A stretch of 64,000 nucleotides of DNA, taken from Wenjunlia vitaminophila DSM 41686. GTDB taxonomy: Bacteria; Actinomycetota; Actinomycetes; Streptomycetales; Streptomycetaceae. The DNA is taken from contig NZ_KB904680.1 of assembly GCF_000380165.1 (NCBI RefSeq), positions 1 to 64,000 of the forward strand. Direction: 5' to 3'. How positions within the stretch are numbered: the first letter of the stretch is position 1; each line of letters starts with the position of its first letter. Made by a program: the position numbers and the translations under genes. This document shows, piece by piece, positions 27,403 through 36,600 of the stretch. Under the pieces are notes generated by a model. The model saw only the letters and a program-made list of their open reading frames with translations, did not search any database and was not told the origin of the DNA.

Positions 27403-28169
27403 CGCTCTTCGAGGTGTGCGTCGACTCCGCGGAAGGCGCCCGGGCCGCCCGGGACGCCGGAGCGCACCGGGTCGAACTGTGCTGCGCACTGCTGGAAGGC
27501 GGCCTCACCCCCAGCCCCGGACTGCTGGGGACCACACTGGAGACGGCCCCGGGCATCGAGGTGAACGTCCTGATCAGGCCGCGCGGCGGGGACTTCGTCT
27601 ACGACGCGCGGGAAGTACGCGCCATGGTCAGCGACATCGCCACCGCGTCCGCCATGGGCGCGCACGGCGTCGTCATCGGCGCCCTGACCGCAGACGGCGA
27701 TGTCGACATGGGCATCTGTCGCGAGCTGGTGGACGCCGCCGCAGGACTTTCGGTCACCTTCCACCGGGCCTTCGACATGGCCAGGGACCCGTTCGCCGCC
27801 CTGGAGTCCCTGGTCGAACTGGGAGCGGACCTGGTACTGACGTCGGGTCAGGAAGCCTCGGCGCTGCAGGGCGCACCCCTCCTGGCCCAACTGGTGGAGG
27901 CCGCGGGCAACCGCATCCGGATCATGCCCGGAGCCGGCGTCACCCGGCACAACGCCCGGCGCATCCTGGACCTCACCGGTGCCTGCGACCTCCACTTCAG
28001 TGCCAGCGCCACCGAGGACGGCCCGATGCGCCACCGCAACCCCCGCCCGGCGATGGGCGGCCGCCTGCGCGGCGACGAGTTCGCCCGCCGGGTGACCAGC
28101 GTGACCGAGATCCGGGCCATCGTCGCCGCCGTCGGCGGGTCCACCTCCCCGTGCACCCAGCGGGGGTGA
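27399..28169 (+). CDS. cutC: CutC family TIM-barrel protein
   Basis: CutC-family protein, 256 residues, recognised by FEVCVDSAEGARAARDAGAHRVELC, GGLTPSPG, EVNVLIRPRGGDFVY and IMPGAGV. The family was first linked to copper tolerance, but many members have no shown copper role and the fold is that of an enzyme. Here its start overlaps the stop of a permease gene and no other copper gene is near, which favours a catabolic role on the transported compound. The usual conserved His and Arg residues of the barrel mouth (TFHRAFD) are present. The function is inferred from context only. Confidence 0.88.
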   Translation: MTLFEVCVDSAEGARAARDAGAHRVELCCALLEGGLTPSPGLLGTTLETAPGIEVNVLIRPRGGDFVYDAREVRAMVSDIATASAMGAHGVVIGALTADGDVDMGICRELVDAAAGLSVTFHRAFDMARDPFAALESLVELGADLVLTSGQEASALQGAPLLAQLVEAAGNRIRIMPGAGVTRHNARRILDLTGACDLHFSASATEDGPMRHRNPRPAMGGRLRGDEFARRVTSVTEIRAIVAAVGGSTSPCTQRG

Positions 28170-28343
28170 GCTCGGCCGCCCCCGCCTCCGGCCCCGCCCC
28201 GGACCCGCGGGCGCCGGGCCGGGGCGATTCGGTGACCGGCTCGTCGTCGACCGGCTCACCGATCGCGTTCCCGACCGCGGCGGCGCTCCGTCCGATGACG
28301 TCCGGGCCCCCGTGCGGTCCGCGCCCGTTCGGTCCCGACCCGT

Positions 28344-28940
28344 TCAGTCCGTGCCCAGGCGGCGGGCGATCCGGGCGCGCATGCTGGTCATGGAGAAGCC
28401 CCTGGGGTCGATCTTCGTGTTGGTCCACTCCCGGTGACCGATCACCGACCGCTCGGTCCAGCCGTGGGCCCGGCACACCGCGGCAGCGGCCCTCGCCACC
28501 GCGTCGAGCTGTGCTTCGGGCCAGTTATCTGACCCGTCCCCACGGTTGACGCACTCGAACCCGTAGAAGTGCGGGTTGCCGTCGGTGTTGTTCTCGTTGG
28601 CCGTCGGCAGGGCGCGCTCCTCCCGGACCGCGCGGAGCACGTCGTCGTCCCCCCAGCCGGCGTGGTTGGCCCGCCCGTGGCCGACGAGGTGGATGGTGCC
28701 GTCCTTGGCGACGACGCCGTGGCACAGCGGCCCGGGGAGCTCCGGGGACCCCTCGTAGCAGAACCGCACGGTGTTGGCCGTGCCCGAGCTCGCGGTGTGA
28801 TGGATCATCACGCCGTGCACCGGGCCCCAGGGGCCTCTGCTGTTGCGGTTGTGGTTGCGCCAGTCCCGGCACTCGACGACGCTCAGCCCTTCGTCCCGCA
28901 ACACGTCCAGCACTCGACCGGCGGTCAGCGGAGTGGCCAT
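28344..28940 (-). CDS. N-acetylmuramoyl-L-alanine amidase (Amidase_2/PGRP type)
   Basis: Zinc amidase of the T7-lysozyme/PGRP fold that would cut the bond between muramic acid and the peptide of peptidoglycan. Zinc ligands are visible in VMIHHTA, NHAGWG and VIGHREWTNTKIDPR; ECVNRGDG is also typical. 198 residues from the ATG with GGGGGAGGG upstream. No signal peptide is seen, as in phage-type endolysins and some Streptomyces amidases. It stands alone, divergent from a secreted carboxypeptidase. Confidence 0.85.
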   Translation of the reverse strand: MATPLTAGRVLDVLRDEGLSVVECRDWRNHNRNSRGPWGPVHGVMIHHTASSGTANTVRFCYEGSPELPGPLCHGVVAKDGTIHLVGHGRANHAGWGDDDVLRAVREERALPTANENNTDGNPHFYGFECVNRGDGSDNWPEAQLDAVARAAAAVCRAHGWTERSVIGHREWTNTKIDPRGFSMTSMRARIARRLGTD

Positions 28941-29363
28941 GTCCCTCCCCCTTCGTTCGCCCTCACCTGATATCCGAACCACAGCGATCAGCCGCAATGG
29001 TGCGGTGTGAACGCACGTCAAGCAGCATTGATGACGACACGAAAACACGGCAACCGCATTTCAGGAAACGGCCACAAAAAGAAGAGAAGTCCACGGCGTT
29101 TTCACAACCTTGCGAATTGATTAGCTTTTCATCGTCTTATCGCACCTTTATTGGCGCGCTGCCGCGGCGCGCCTCCGCAACGCCGGAACCGGCCGGGAGG
29201 CCGCGCGTCGAACAGGGGTCTTGAATGCGGTCTTGACGCGCTCATGCCACTAGGGCACTGTGCCACTCGCGGCACCATGCCGTCCGGGCGTTGCTCGCCC
29301 CACCCCGTTCCGGCACCGCCCCCGCACGCACCGTCCCGTCCGACACGAACGGAAGGACGTTCC
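28941..29363. promoter_or_regulatory. 423-base divergent intergenic region with an AT-rich island
   Basis: No gene. Bases 29000-29150 are clearly AT-richer than the surroundings (CACAAAAAGAAG, GAATTGATTAGCTTTTC). On the plus strand TTGATT near 29117 followed by TATCGC or CTTTATT could form a promoter for the carboxypeptidase. On the minus strand TTGACG near 29010 is a candidate -35 for the amidase. A hairpin GGCGCGC ... GCGCGCC lies at 29153-29173. Confidence 0.4.
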
Positions 29364-30689
29364 ATGCGACTCGCCACCCGAGGACGACGGGCATCGGCCA
29401 CCGCCGCGCTGCTCGCACTCGCCCTCACCGCCTCGTTCGCCGCCCAGGCGGACGCCTCGTCCTCCTCCCCACAGGATTCGGCGAAGGCCGCCTCCGAACA
29501 GGTGAGGCAGTACACCGTGCACGGCGCCGACACCGCGGCCGAGCGCACCCGCGTGGCCGGGACGGGCGCGGCCATCGACGAGGTCCAGTCCGGCGCCGTG
29601 GTGATCACGGCCGACGCCGAGCAGGCGCGGCAGGTCCGTGCCCTCGGCTACGAGCTGACCGCCATCGCGGCCCCCCGGACCAGCGGCGACGTGACCCCGA
29701 TGGACTTCCCGTCCAGCGACTCGAACTACCACAACTACGCGGAGATGACCTCGGCCATCAACAACCTGGTCGCGGCCAACCCCTCCATCATGAGCAAGCG
29801 GGTCATCGGGAAGTCCTACGAACAGCGCGACATCGTCGCGATCAAGATCAGCGACAACGTCGCCACCGACGAGGCCGAACCCGAGGTGCTGTTCACCGCC
29901 CAGCAGCACGCCAGGGAGCACCTCACCGTCGAGATGGCCATCTACCTGATGAAGGAGCTCACCAGCAAATACACCACGGACAGCAGGATCAAGAACGCCG
30001 TGGACAGCCGGGAGATCTGGATCGTGCCGACCATGAACCCGGACGGCAGCGAGTACGACATCGCCAGCGGCAGCTACCGCAGTTGGCGCAAGAACCGCCA
30101 GCCCAACAGCGGCAGCTCAGCCGTCGGCACGGACCTGAACCGCAACTGGGGCTACAAGTGGGGCTGCTGTGGCGGCTCCTCAAGCACGCCGTCCAGTGAG
30201 ACGTACCGCGGGTCGGGCGCGGAGTCGGCACCCGAGGTGAAGACGGTCGCCAACTTCGTCCGCACCCGGGTGGTCAACGGCGCCCAGCAGATCAAGGCGG
30301 CCATCGACTTCCACACCTACAGCGAACTGGTGCTGTGGCCGTACGGCTACACCTACTCCGACACCGACACCGGGATGACCCAGGACGACCGCAACGCCTT
30401 CGCCACCCTGGGCCAGCAGATGGCGAACACCAACGGCTACACCCCGGAGCAGTCCAGCGACCTCTACATCACCGACGGAACGATCGACGACTGGCTGTGG
30501 GGCAGCCAGCGGATCTTCAGCTACACCTTCGAGATGTACCCCACGTCCTCCTGGGACGGCGGCTTCTACCCGCCCGACGAGGTCATCAGCCGGGAGACCA
30601 GCCGCAACCGCGCCGCGGTGCTCCTGCTGCTCGAGGCCGCGGACTGCGTCTACCGGGTGATCGGCAAGGAGAGCCAGTACTGCTCCTGA
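29364..30689 (+). CDS. Secreted M14 zinc carboxypeptidase
   Basis: Metallocarboxypeptidase of the carboxypeptidase A/T type, exported by an Ala-rich signal peptide ([24 protein letters not shown]). A propeptide of roughly 90 residues follows, then the catalytic domain with zinc ligands in QQHAREH and DFHTY, substrate Arg/Asn in [10 protein letters not shown], and the catalytic Glu in FSYTFEMYP. 441 residues. A Cys pair in WGCCGG and one near the C terminus (ADCVY ... YCS) may form disulfides. It stands alone; a perfect 13-base hairpin follows. Confidence 0.93.
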   Translation: MRLATRGRRASATAALLALALTASFAAQADASSSSPQDSAKAASEQVRQYTVHGADTAAERTRVAGTGAAIDEVQSGAVVITADAEQARQVRALGYELTAIAAPRTSGDVTPMDFPSSDSNYHNYAEMTSAINNLVAANPSIMSKRVIGKSYEQRDIVAIKISDNVATDEAEPEVLFTAQQHAREHLTVEMAIYLMKELTSKYTTDSRIKNAVDSREIWIVPTMNPDGSEYDIASGSYRSWRKNRQPNSGSSAVGTDLNRNWGYKWGCCGGSSSTPSSETYRGSGAESAPEVKTVANFVRTRVVNGAQQIKAAIDFHTYSELVLWPYGYTYSDTDTGMTQDDRNAFATLGQQMANTNGYTPEQSSDLYITDGTIDDWLWGSQRIFSYTFEMYPTSSWDGGFYPPDEVISRETSRNRAAVLLLLEAADCVYRVIGKESQYCS

Positions 30690-30730
30690 CCGCGCCGCCG
30701 GGCCGGTGCCCCGCGCCGGCCCGGGACGTC

Positions 30731-30763
30731 CGCCCCGCGGGCTGGGTGACAGCCCGCGGGGCG
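30731..30763 (+). terminator. Hairpin terminator after the M14 carboxypeptidase
   Basis: CGCCCCGCGGGCT (30731-30743) pairs perfectly with AGCCCGCGGGGCG (30751-30763) around a 7-base loop, 42 bases after the stop codon. TTCCCCTTCCC follows instead of a T run. It lies between convergent genes and may serve both. Confidence 0.8.
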
Positions 30764-30858
30764 TTCCCCTTCCCGGCACACGCGCACCGCTCGACCGGGT
30801 CGCCGCCACCGGCCCCGTCGTGGCCCGGTGACGGCGGCCCGGTCCCGTCCGCAACGGC

Positions 30859-32283
30859 TCAGCCGTCCCCGGAGGTCAGCCGCCGGTGGTGCCGCAGCGC
30901 CCGATCGACGAGGGCGCCGGCCGCCCCCAGGTAGCCCTCCGGGTCGAGCAGCCCCGCCAGCTCCCCGGCGGGGAACCCACCGGCGAGCTCGGGCGCCATG
31001 GCCAGCGACTCCGCCAGCGGACGGCCCTGCGCGACCTGCGCCCCGGCCAGGCGGGTCATCACCTGCCTGGCCTCCGCCCGGCCCAGTCGCGGGGTGAGCA
31101 CCGCGGCGACGCGCTCGGTGACCACCGCTCCCTCCGTCAGCTCCAGGTTGCGTCGCATCCGCTCGCTGTCGACGGTCAGCCCCTCGGCGAGTTCGGCCGC
31201 GGTGTGCGCGGCCCCACCGGCAAGGCGCAGGCACTCGCGCAGCGGCTGCCACTCGGCGTGCCAGGCGCCGCCGGAACGCTCGTCCTCGTTGAGCATGCAG
31301 GAGGTGAGCACCCCGGCCAGCGGCGGCAGTTGCAGGGCGGCCGAGCGGACCATGGTGGCCAGCACCGGGTTGCGCTTCTGCGGCATCGCCGACGACGCCC
31401 CGCGTCCGGCGACGGCTGGCTCGGCGACCTCGGCGACCTCGGTGCGGGTCATGGACTGCACGTCCACGGCCATCTTGCCCAGGGCGCCGCCGGCCACCGC
31501 GAGCGCCCCGGCCAGCTCGGCGAACGTGCCGCGGGTGGTGTGCCAGGGCAGCACGGGTTCGGCCAGCCCCAGCTCGGCCGCGTACCCGGCGATGAGCCGG
31601 GTGGCGTACTCGTCCAGGGACGTGATTCCGTCCGGCAGCGCCCCGCGAACCTGTTCCAGGTATCCGGCGAGGGTGCCGGCCGCGCCGCCGATCTGCACCG
31701 GCAGCGTCCCGCGGACCTGCCGCAGGCGCTGCCGGGCGTCGTTCACCCCCTGGAGCCAGCCGGCGGCCTTCAGGCCGAAGGTGGTGGGCACGGCGTGCTG
31801 GGTCAGCGTGCGCCCCACCATGGGGGTGTCCCGGTACCGCTCGGCGAGCCCGGCCAGGGCCACCGCGACGCGGTCCAGGTCGGCGAGGACCAGTCGCAGG
31901 GCCCGCGAGGCCACCAGCACCGCCCCGGTGTCCAGGATGTCCTGACTGGTGGAGCCGCGGTGCACGTACTCGGCCGCCCCGGGGTCGGTCTCCGCGACCA
32001 CCCCGGTGAGCATCCGCACCAGGGCCACCACCGGGTTCGCGGCCTCCCGGGCCTGGTGGGCGAGCTCCACCAGGTCCAGGTTCTCGGCCCTGGCGGCGGC
32101 GGTGATGGTGGCCGCCGCCCCGGCGGGCACGCTGCCCAGTGCGGCCTGCGCCCTGGCCAACGCCGACTCGGCGTCGAGCATCGCCTGGAGCCAGGCCCGG
32201 TCGGAGACCTCGGCGTGGACCGGCGTGGCGGCGGACACCGTGCTCAGCAGCCCGGCATCGGTCTCCGGTAGGTGGGAGGACAT
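30859..32283 (-). CDS. 3-carboxy-cis,cis-muconate cycloisomerase-like lyase (aspartase/fumarase superfamily)
   Basis: Superfamily of homotetrameric lyases. The signature loop SSAMPQKRNPVL is complete, and STSQDILDT and the TQHAVPTTFG block are those of the PcaB/adenylosuccinate-lyase branch. 474 residues from the ATG at 32283. PcaB normally sits among protocatechuate genes; none is visible here, so either it is a lone pathway member or it acts on another substrate. The downstream M14 gene converges on it. Family sure, exact substrate not. Confidence 0.8.
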   Translation of the reverse strand: MSSHLPETDAGLLSTVSAATPVHAEVSDRAWLQAMLDAESALARAQAALGSVPAGAAATITAAARAENLDLVELAHQAREAANPVVALVRMLTGVVAETDPGAAEYVHRGSTSQDILDTGAVLVASRALRLVLADLDRVAVALAGLAERYRDTPMVGRTLTQHAVPTTFGLKAAGWLQGVNDARQRLRQVRGTLPVQIGGAAGTLAGYLEQVRGALPDGITSLDEYATRLIAGYAAELGLAEPVLPWHTTRGTFAELAGALAVAGGALGKMAVDVQSMTRTEVAEVAEPAVAGRGASSAMPQKRNPVLATMVRSAALQLPPLAGVLTSCMLNEDERSGGAWHAEWQPLRECLRLAGGAAHTAAELAEGLTVDSERMRRNLELTEGAVVTERVAAVLTPRLGRAEARQVMTRLAGAQVAQGRPLAESLAMAPELAGGFPAGELAGLLDPEGYLGAAGALVDRALRHHRRLTSGDG

Positions 32284-32409
32284 GACCTCACTTCCCTTCA
32301 AACGGCGTTGTGAGGTTTCAGCATCCCCGCCACGCCTCGCGCCGGACCGGTGCGCCGCTGTTCCCGCCCGGGCAGCCGCCTGATCCGCGTCCCGCGACGG
32401 GTCAGCGGG

Positions 32410-33120
32410 TCAGCGGCAGCCGTCGTTGCCCGCGCCGGCGACGAGGCAGCGGCGGCGCACCGAGACCAGCCAGTCGTCCACCCGCGCCACGTCGGGGTCC
32501 GCCGGCAGCGGGCTGTGTCCCAGGGCGGCGTCCAGACGGGTGGACAGCAGGTCCTGCCACGCCAGGACCTCCTCCCAGGTCAGCTCACCCCTACGTACCG
32601 CCAGCAGCCGTTCGCGGTGCGCCCCGACGTCGAGCTGGACGTCCCCGCTCTCCAGGATCGCGGCACCGCTGATCAACAGGCGCAGCAGGTGCATGACGTG
32701 CTTCCACCGGGGCTCGCCCTCCCGTTCCCGGCGGGCCCGCGCCTTGCCGAACTGGGCCCGCGCGTAGCGCGCGTACGTCCGGTGGACGCGGCGGGAGAGG
32801 AACGCGGGGGCCAGCTCGCGGAGCTCCTCTCCGAGCGGCGTGCACCGTTCGACCAGCGGGCTGTGCAGGACCTCCAGCAGGTTCGGGTTGGCGGCCAGGG
32901 CGAGCGCGCAGAACCGCTCGACCTCCCAGTTGAACTGCTCGGGCAACGGGCCGTCCAGGTGCGGGGGCGGCTTCTCCAGCCTCCAGAACTCCTCGGTCGG
33001 AGCGACGTAGACGCCGCGCCGATCGGTGTCCGACGTGGCGAGGGCGAGTCCGAACGCCCTGGAGCCGACGACCACCGACAGGATCGTGTGCTGTTCGACC
33101 AGGTACCGTGCCTGCGACAT
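32410..33120 (-). CDS. Nucleotidyltransferase of the DNA polymerase beta-like superfamily (RlaP-like)
   Basis: 236 residues with the nucleotidyltransferase signature VVGSRAFGLALATSDTDRRGVYVAP near the N terminus (GSR ... SDTD metal aspartates). The rest is helical with RWKHVMHLLRLLISG, which resembles RlaP-type proteins linked to RNA repair; no RNA ligase or other repair gene is near. The start at MSQARYL is taken over an upstream alternative MGRMSQ three codons earlier. The biological role is unknown. Confidence 0.72.
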   Translation of the reverse strand: MSQARYLVEQHTILSVVVGSRAFGLALATSDTDRRGVYVAPTEEFWRLEKPPPHLDGPLPEQFNWEVERFCALALAANPNLLEVLHSPLVERCTPLGEELRELAPAFLSRRVHRTYARYARAQFGKARARREREGEPRWKHVMHLLRLLISGAAILESGDVQLDVGAHRERLLAVRRGELTWEEVLAWQDLLSTRLDAALGHSPLPADPDVARVDDWLVSVRRRCLVAGAGNDGCR

Positions 33121-33234
33121 GCGTCCCATCGTCGTCGGGGCACGCGCCGCCGCGCCACCGCAATACCGCACCGCCCGGGACGGACGGGCGCCGGGCCGGG
33201 AGTGCGCCCCGACCCGGCGGTGTCACGGCCGCCC

Positions 33235-35241
33235 TCACGGCTCCCGCCCGGCCACCCGCCGCGCCACGCGCAGCAGGTACTCCTTGCGGTCCAGCGGGTT
33301 GTGGTCGGTGCGGTCCCTGGCGGGAGGCGGACCGACGACCGGCTGGTAGCGGTCGAACGCGCACTCAAGGACCCCTTCGCCACGGGTCAGCCCCGGCAGT
33401 TGCTGCTCCAGCGCGTGCACCATGGCCGCCGGTACCCGTCCCTGGAGCAGGTAGGACTCCCCCCGCGGCTCCGGCGTCCCGGGGACCGCCCGCAGCCGCC
33501 CGAGGGCGGGCAGCACCACGCCGAGGGCGTCCGCCGGGACCTCCAGGTGGAACCGGTGCATCGGCTCGTGGACGGTGGTCCCGGCCCGCCGCAGCGCGTC
33601 CACCAGCACCAGGGGGGTCAGGTTCCGGAAGTCCCCGGCGGTGCTCGACATGCTCTTGTCGAAGGTGCCGTGGGCGTGGCTCTGCCGCGCCCAGTACCCG
33701 GCGTGGGTCATGGTGACCCGGCAGTCGGTGACCTCCCAGCCGTGGACGCCCTGGAGCAGCGTCGCCCGCACGGACTCCTCGACCGCCGTGAAGAACGCCG
33801 AGGGCATCGACCCCGGCTCGACGCCGAGACGGAAGTCCACCCCGGTGCCGACCGGGGCGGGTTCCACCCGCAGGCCGACGGTGGCGAGGAACGGGTTGGG
33901 CTCCCTGTCGATGAACTCGACGGCCTCGCCGGTGCCGTCCGGCCGTTCCCGGCAGATCGTCGTGGTGCGGCGGAAGGTGACGTCCACGCCGAAGTCGTCA
34001 GCCAGCGTGGCCTGGATGACCTCCTTCTGCACCTCGCCGTAGAGCGAGACGTGCACCTCCTGACGCTGGTCGTCCTGGCGCAGGTTGATCAACGGGTCCT
34101 GCTCCGCCAGTTGGGTGAGCGCGGCGTGCAGGGCACCCCGGTCGCCGGGACGGCGGGGCACCACCGCCGTCTCCAGTGTCGGCGGGGCGAAGAACCGGCC
34201 CGCCGGGGCGGCCGGCTCCCCCTCGGCACCGAGGGTGTCGCCGATCCGGACGTCACCCAGCCCCCAGAGCCTGCCGATCTCTCCGGCCCGCGCCTGCGGC
34301 CTAGGCTCGGCCGTGCCGCGGTCGAAGACGCTGATCGCGGTGACCTTCCCCGCGCCGCCCCGCCCCAACCGCAGCCGGTCGCGCACCCGCACCGTGCCGG
34401 AGAGCATCCGCACACAGGCGATCCGCTCCCCCGCCGGTCCTCGTTCCACCTTGAACACGGTGCCCGCCACCGGCCCCCGCGGGTCCCCCTGGGCCGCCGG
34501 CAGCAGCTCCCGGACACCGGCGAGCAGGTCCCGCACCCCGGCGCCGGTGATCGCCGAACCGAAGAACACCGGGTGCACCAGCGACCGTGCGGTCTGCGCC
34601 GCGAGTTCCGCGCGGAGTCGCCGGTACGGCACCGCGGACTCCTCCTCGACGTACGCCGCGAGCAGGGCGTCGTCGTGGTCGCAGAGCACCCCGAGGAGGT
34701 CGGAGACGAAGTGGGCGTCCGCACCGGTCCACGCGGTGCACCGGGCGCCACGGGTGCCCTCCGCGCGGACCGTCCCCATGGCCAGCACGCCGGGGGTCAG
34801 CTTCGCGGCGAGGTCCCGCAGGGCGCGTCGGCAGTCCGCCCCCCTGCTGTCGATCTTGTTGACGAAGAGCAGGGTCGGGATGCCGAGTCGGCGCAGCGTC
34901 CGCATGAGCACCCGGGTCTGCGCCTGGACCCCCTCCACCGCGGACACCACGAGCACCGCGCCGTCGAGTACCCCGAGGACCCGCTCGACCTCGGCGATGA
35001 AGTCCGGGTGGCCCGGTGTGTCGATGAGGTTGACCGTGACCCCTTCGGTCACGAAGGACACCACGGCGGACTTGATGGTGATGCCCCGTTGCCGTTCCAA
35101 CGCCAGGGTGTCGGTGCGGGTGGTGCCGTCGTCGACCCGCCCGACCTCGTCGATGACCCCGGCGACGTGGAGCAGCCGTTCGGTCAGGCTCGTCTTGCCG
35201 GCGTCAACATGGGCCAGGATGCCCAGGTTCAGTGTGCGCAC
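33235..35241 (-). CDS. Tetracycline-type ribosomal protection GTPase (OtrA/TetM family)
   Basis: EF-G-like translational GTPase that, in the family, dislodges tetracycline from the ribosome. G1 AHVDAGKTSL, G2 RGITI, G3 DTPGH and G4 NKID are visible, and domain IV/V regions end in a C-terminal helix as in OtrA. 668 residues, close to the usual 640-665. GTG start; the AAGGA upstream lies 11 bases away and an out-of-frame ATG stands between. Adjacent and divergent is an aminoglycoside-kinase-like gene. It may be intrinsic self-protection; no tetracycline biosynthesis gene is visible in the window. Confidence 0.9.
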   Translation of the reverse strand: MRTLNLGILAHVDAGKTSLTERLLHVAGVIDEVGRVDDGTTRTDTLALERQRGITIKSAVVSFVTEGVTVNLIDTPGHPDFIAEVERVLGVLDGAVLVVSAVEGVQAQTRVLMRTLRRLGIPTLLFVNKIDSRGADCRRALRDLAAKLTPGVLAMGTVRAEGTRGARCTAWTGADAHFVSDLLGVLCDHDDALLAAYVEEESAVPYRRLRAELAAQTARSLVHPVFFGSAITGAGVRDLLAGVRELLPAAQGDPRGPVAGTVFKVERGPAGERIACVRMLSGTVRVRDRLRLGRGGAGKVTAISVFDRGTAEPRPQARAGEIGRLWGLGDVRIGDTLGAEGEPAAPAGRFFAPPTLETAVVPRRPGDRGALHAALTQLAEQDPLINLRQDDQRQEVHVSLYGEVQKEVIQATLADDFGVDVTFRRTTTICRERPDGTGEAVEFIDREPNPFLATVGLRVEPAPVGTGVDFRLGVEPGSMPSAFFTAVEESVRATLLQGVHGWEVTDCRVTMTHAGYWARQSHAHGTFDKSMSSTAGDFRNLTPLVLVDALRRAGTTVHEPMHRFHLEVPADALGVVLPALGRLRAVPGTPEPRGESYLLQGRVPAAMVHALEQQLPGLTRGEGVLECAFDRYQPVVGPPPARDRTDHNPLDRKEYLLRVARRVAGREP

Positions 35242-35573
35242 GGTGCGTCATGTCCTTCGAGTCGGCGGTGGGTCGCTTCTCTTCGAGGTGGGACATGAAC
35301 GCGGTGCGCATCCTCGGTCTCCTGTTCACAGGGGTGGTCATCAGTGCCGGCGTAGTCCAACAGAGGCGTCGGCGGCGGTCAACGCATTTCCGCCGGCGAG
35401 CAGGGGAACCCGCCGGTGCGCGAGTCACCCGACCGGCACGGCTCCTCGCGGAACCGGGGGTCCGCAACCGGTAGGCTCAGGGGATGCTTTGACGCCTGCC
35501 CGGACCCCGGGCGCCCCCGCGCACTCCTTCGTCCCCGCGAACGCACACCCGCACCCACGAAGGAGGCATCACC
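35242..35573. promoter_or_regulatory. 332-base divergent region between two resistance-type genes
   Basis: Holds promoters for the ribosomal protection gene (minus) and the phosphotransferase (plus). TAGGCT near 35474-35479 is a candidate -10 for the plus gene and AAGGAGG at 35560-35566 is its ribosome site. A short open frame at 35295-35474 is listed separately. On the minus strand a 15-codon frame (ATG at 35251, ending at 35204) overlaps the first codons of the ribosomal protection gene. Confidence 0.4.
35295..35474 (+). CDS. Possible small membrane peptide
   Basis: 59 codons beginning MNAVRILGLLFTGVVISAGVV, one hydrophobic segment followed by an Arg-rich tail (QQRRRRRSTHFRRR). GAGGTGGG stands directly before the ATG. 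I do not recognise it. It could be a real small membrane protein, a leader for the phosphotransferase gene 100 bases downstream, or chance. Confidence 0.25.
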   Translation: MNAVRILGLLFTGVVISAGVVQQRRRRRSTHFRRRAGEPAGARVTRPARLLAEPGVRNR

Positions 35574-36515
35574 ATGGGCACGTCGTCGTTTTCCCTGGAC
35601 GTTCCCGACGCGCTCGCCGCGTCGTACAGCAGGAGCAACGGCGCGTCCGGACGCGCCTGGATCGCCGCCCTGCCGGCGCTGGCCGCGGAGTTCCTCGACC
35701 GCTGGTCCCTGCGGCCGGACGGCCCGGCGGGGCACGGCATGGCCTCGCTGGTCCTGCCGGTCGTCCGCGGTGACGGCACCCCCGCGGCACTGAAGCTCCA
35801 GCAGGTCACCGAGGACAACGCGGGGGCCGTACTGGGCTTGCGGACCTGGAACGGCCGCGGCGCGGTGCTCCTGCTCGACCACGACCCGGACACCGGGACC
35901 GTGCTGCTGGAACGGCTGGACGCCGACCGGCCGCTGTCGTCGGTGGCCGACGACACCGCGGCGCTGCAGATCCTCGCGGAGCTGCTGGCCCGCCTGGTCG
36001 CGGTCCCGGCGCCCCCGGGTCTGCGCCGCCTGGCCGACGTCGCCGCCGCCATGGTGGAGCGGGCGCCGGACGCCGTGGTGGAGCTGCGCGACCCGGCCGA
36101 GCGACGACTGGTGCGTACCTGCGCCCGCTCCGTCGCCGAACTGGTCGGCGAGGCCGGCGACCGCCTGCTCCACTGGGACCTGCACTACGACAACGTCCTC
36201 GCCGGCGAGCGGGAGCCCTGGCTGGCGATCGACCCGGAGCCCCTGGCCGGCGACCCCGGCTTCGACCTGCTCCCGGCGCTGTGCAACCGGTGGGACGAGG
36301 TGGTGGGGACCGGCGACGTCAGCCGCGCCGTGCTCCGGCGCTTCGACCTGCTGACCGAGGTGCTGGGCCTGGACCGGCAGCGGGCGACCGGCTGGACCCT
36401 CGGCCGCGTCCTGCAGAACGCCCTGTGGGACATCGAGGACGGCGAGGACGCCCTCGAACCCGCCCAGGTCGCCATCGCCACGGCCCTGCTGGGCCGCGCG
36501 GCCGGCACCCCGTAG
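35574..36515 (+). CDS. Aminoglycoside/hydroxyurea-type antibiotic phosphotransferase (APH(6)-like)
   Basis: Small-molecule kinase of the APH fold, 313 residues. The catalytic loop is HWDLHYDNVL (HxD-x4-N) and the metal-binding Asp is in AIDPEPLAGDPGFD. The opening WxAxLPALxxEFLDRWSL and the ALKLQQV phosphate-anchoring Lys match streptomycin 6-kinase and hydroxyurea phosphotransferase relatives. AAGGAGG stands 8 bases before the ATG. Back to back with a ribosomal protection gene. The substrate is uncertain; many actinomycetes carry silent members. Confidence 0.87.
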   Translation: MGTSSFSLDVPDALAASYSRSNGASGRAWIAALPALAAEFLDRWSLRPDGPAGHGMASLVLPVVRGDGTPAALKLQQVTEDNAGAVLGLRTWNGRGAVLLLDHDPDTGTVLLERLDADRPLSSVADDTAALQILAELLARLVAVPAPPGLRRLADVAAAMVERAPDAVVELRDPAERRLVRTCARSVAELVGEAGDRLLHWDLHYDNVLAGEREPWLAIDPEPLAGDPGFDLLPALCNRWDEVVGTGDVSRAVLRRFDLLTEVLGLDRQRATGWTLGRVLQNALWDIEDGEDALEPAQVAIATALLGRAAGTP

Positions 36516-36600
36516 TGCGTGGGCGGCCGCCGGCAGGCCCGGGTGCCCGCGCCGGCCGGCGGCCCCCGCACCGTCCGTTCTCAGGCGGCCCGGCGCCGCC

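Noticed and set aside
28170-28343. Possible terminator after cutC
   Set aside because: The stretch is GC-rich with only short imperfect stems; no stem is better than chance.
29291-30199. Arg-rich frame over the M14 carboxypeptidase
   Set aside because: Out-of-frame shadow of a gene with a complete zinc site.
32350-35298. 982-codon plus-strand open frame
   Set aside because: Lies opposite the nucleotidyltransferase and ribosomal protection genes, whose motifs are clear on the minus strand; the plus frame has low-complexity composition and no family features.
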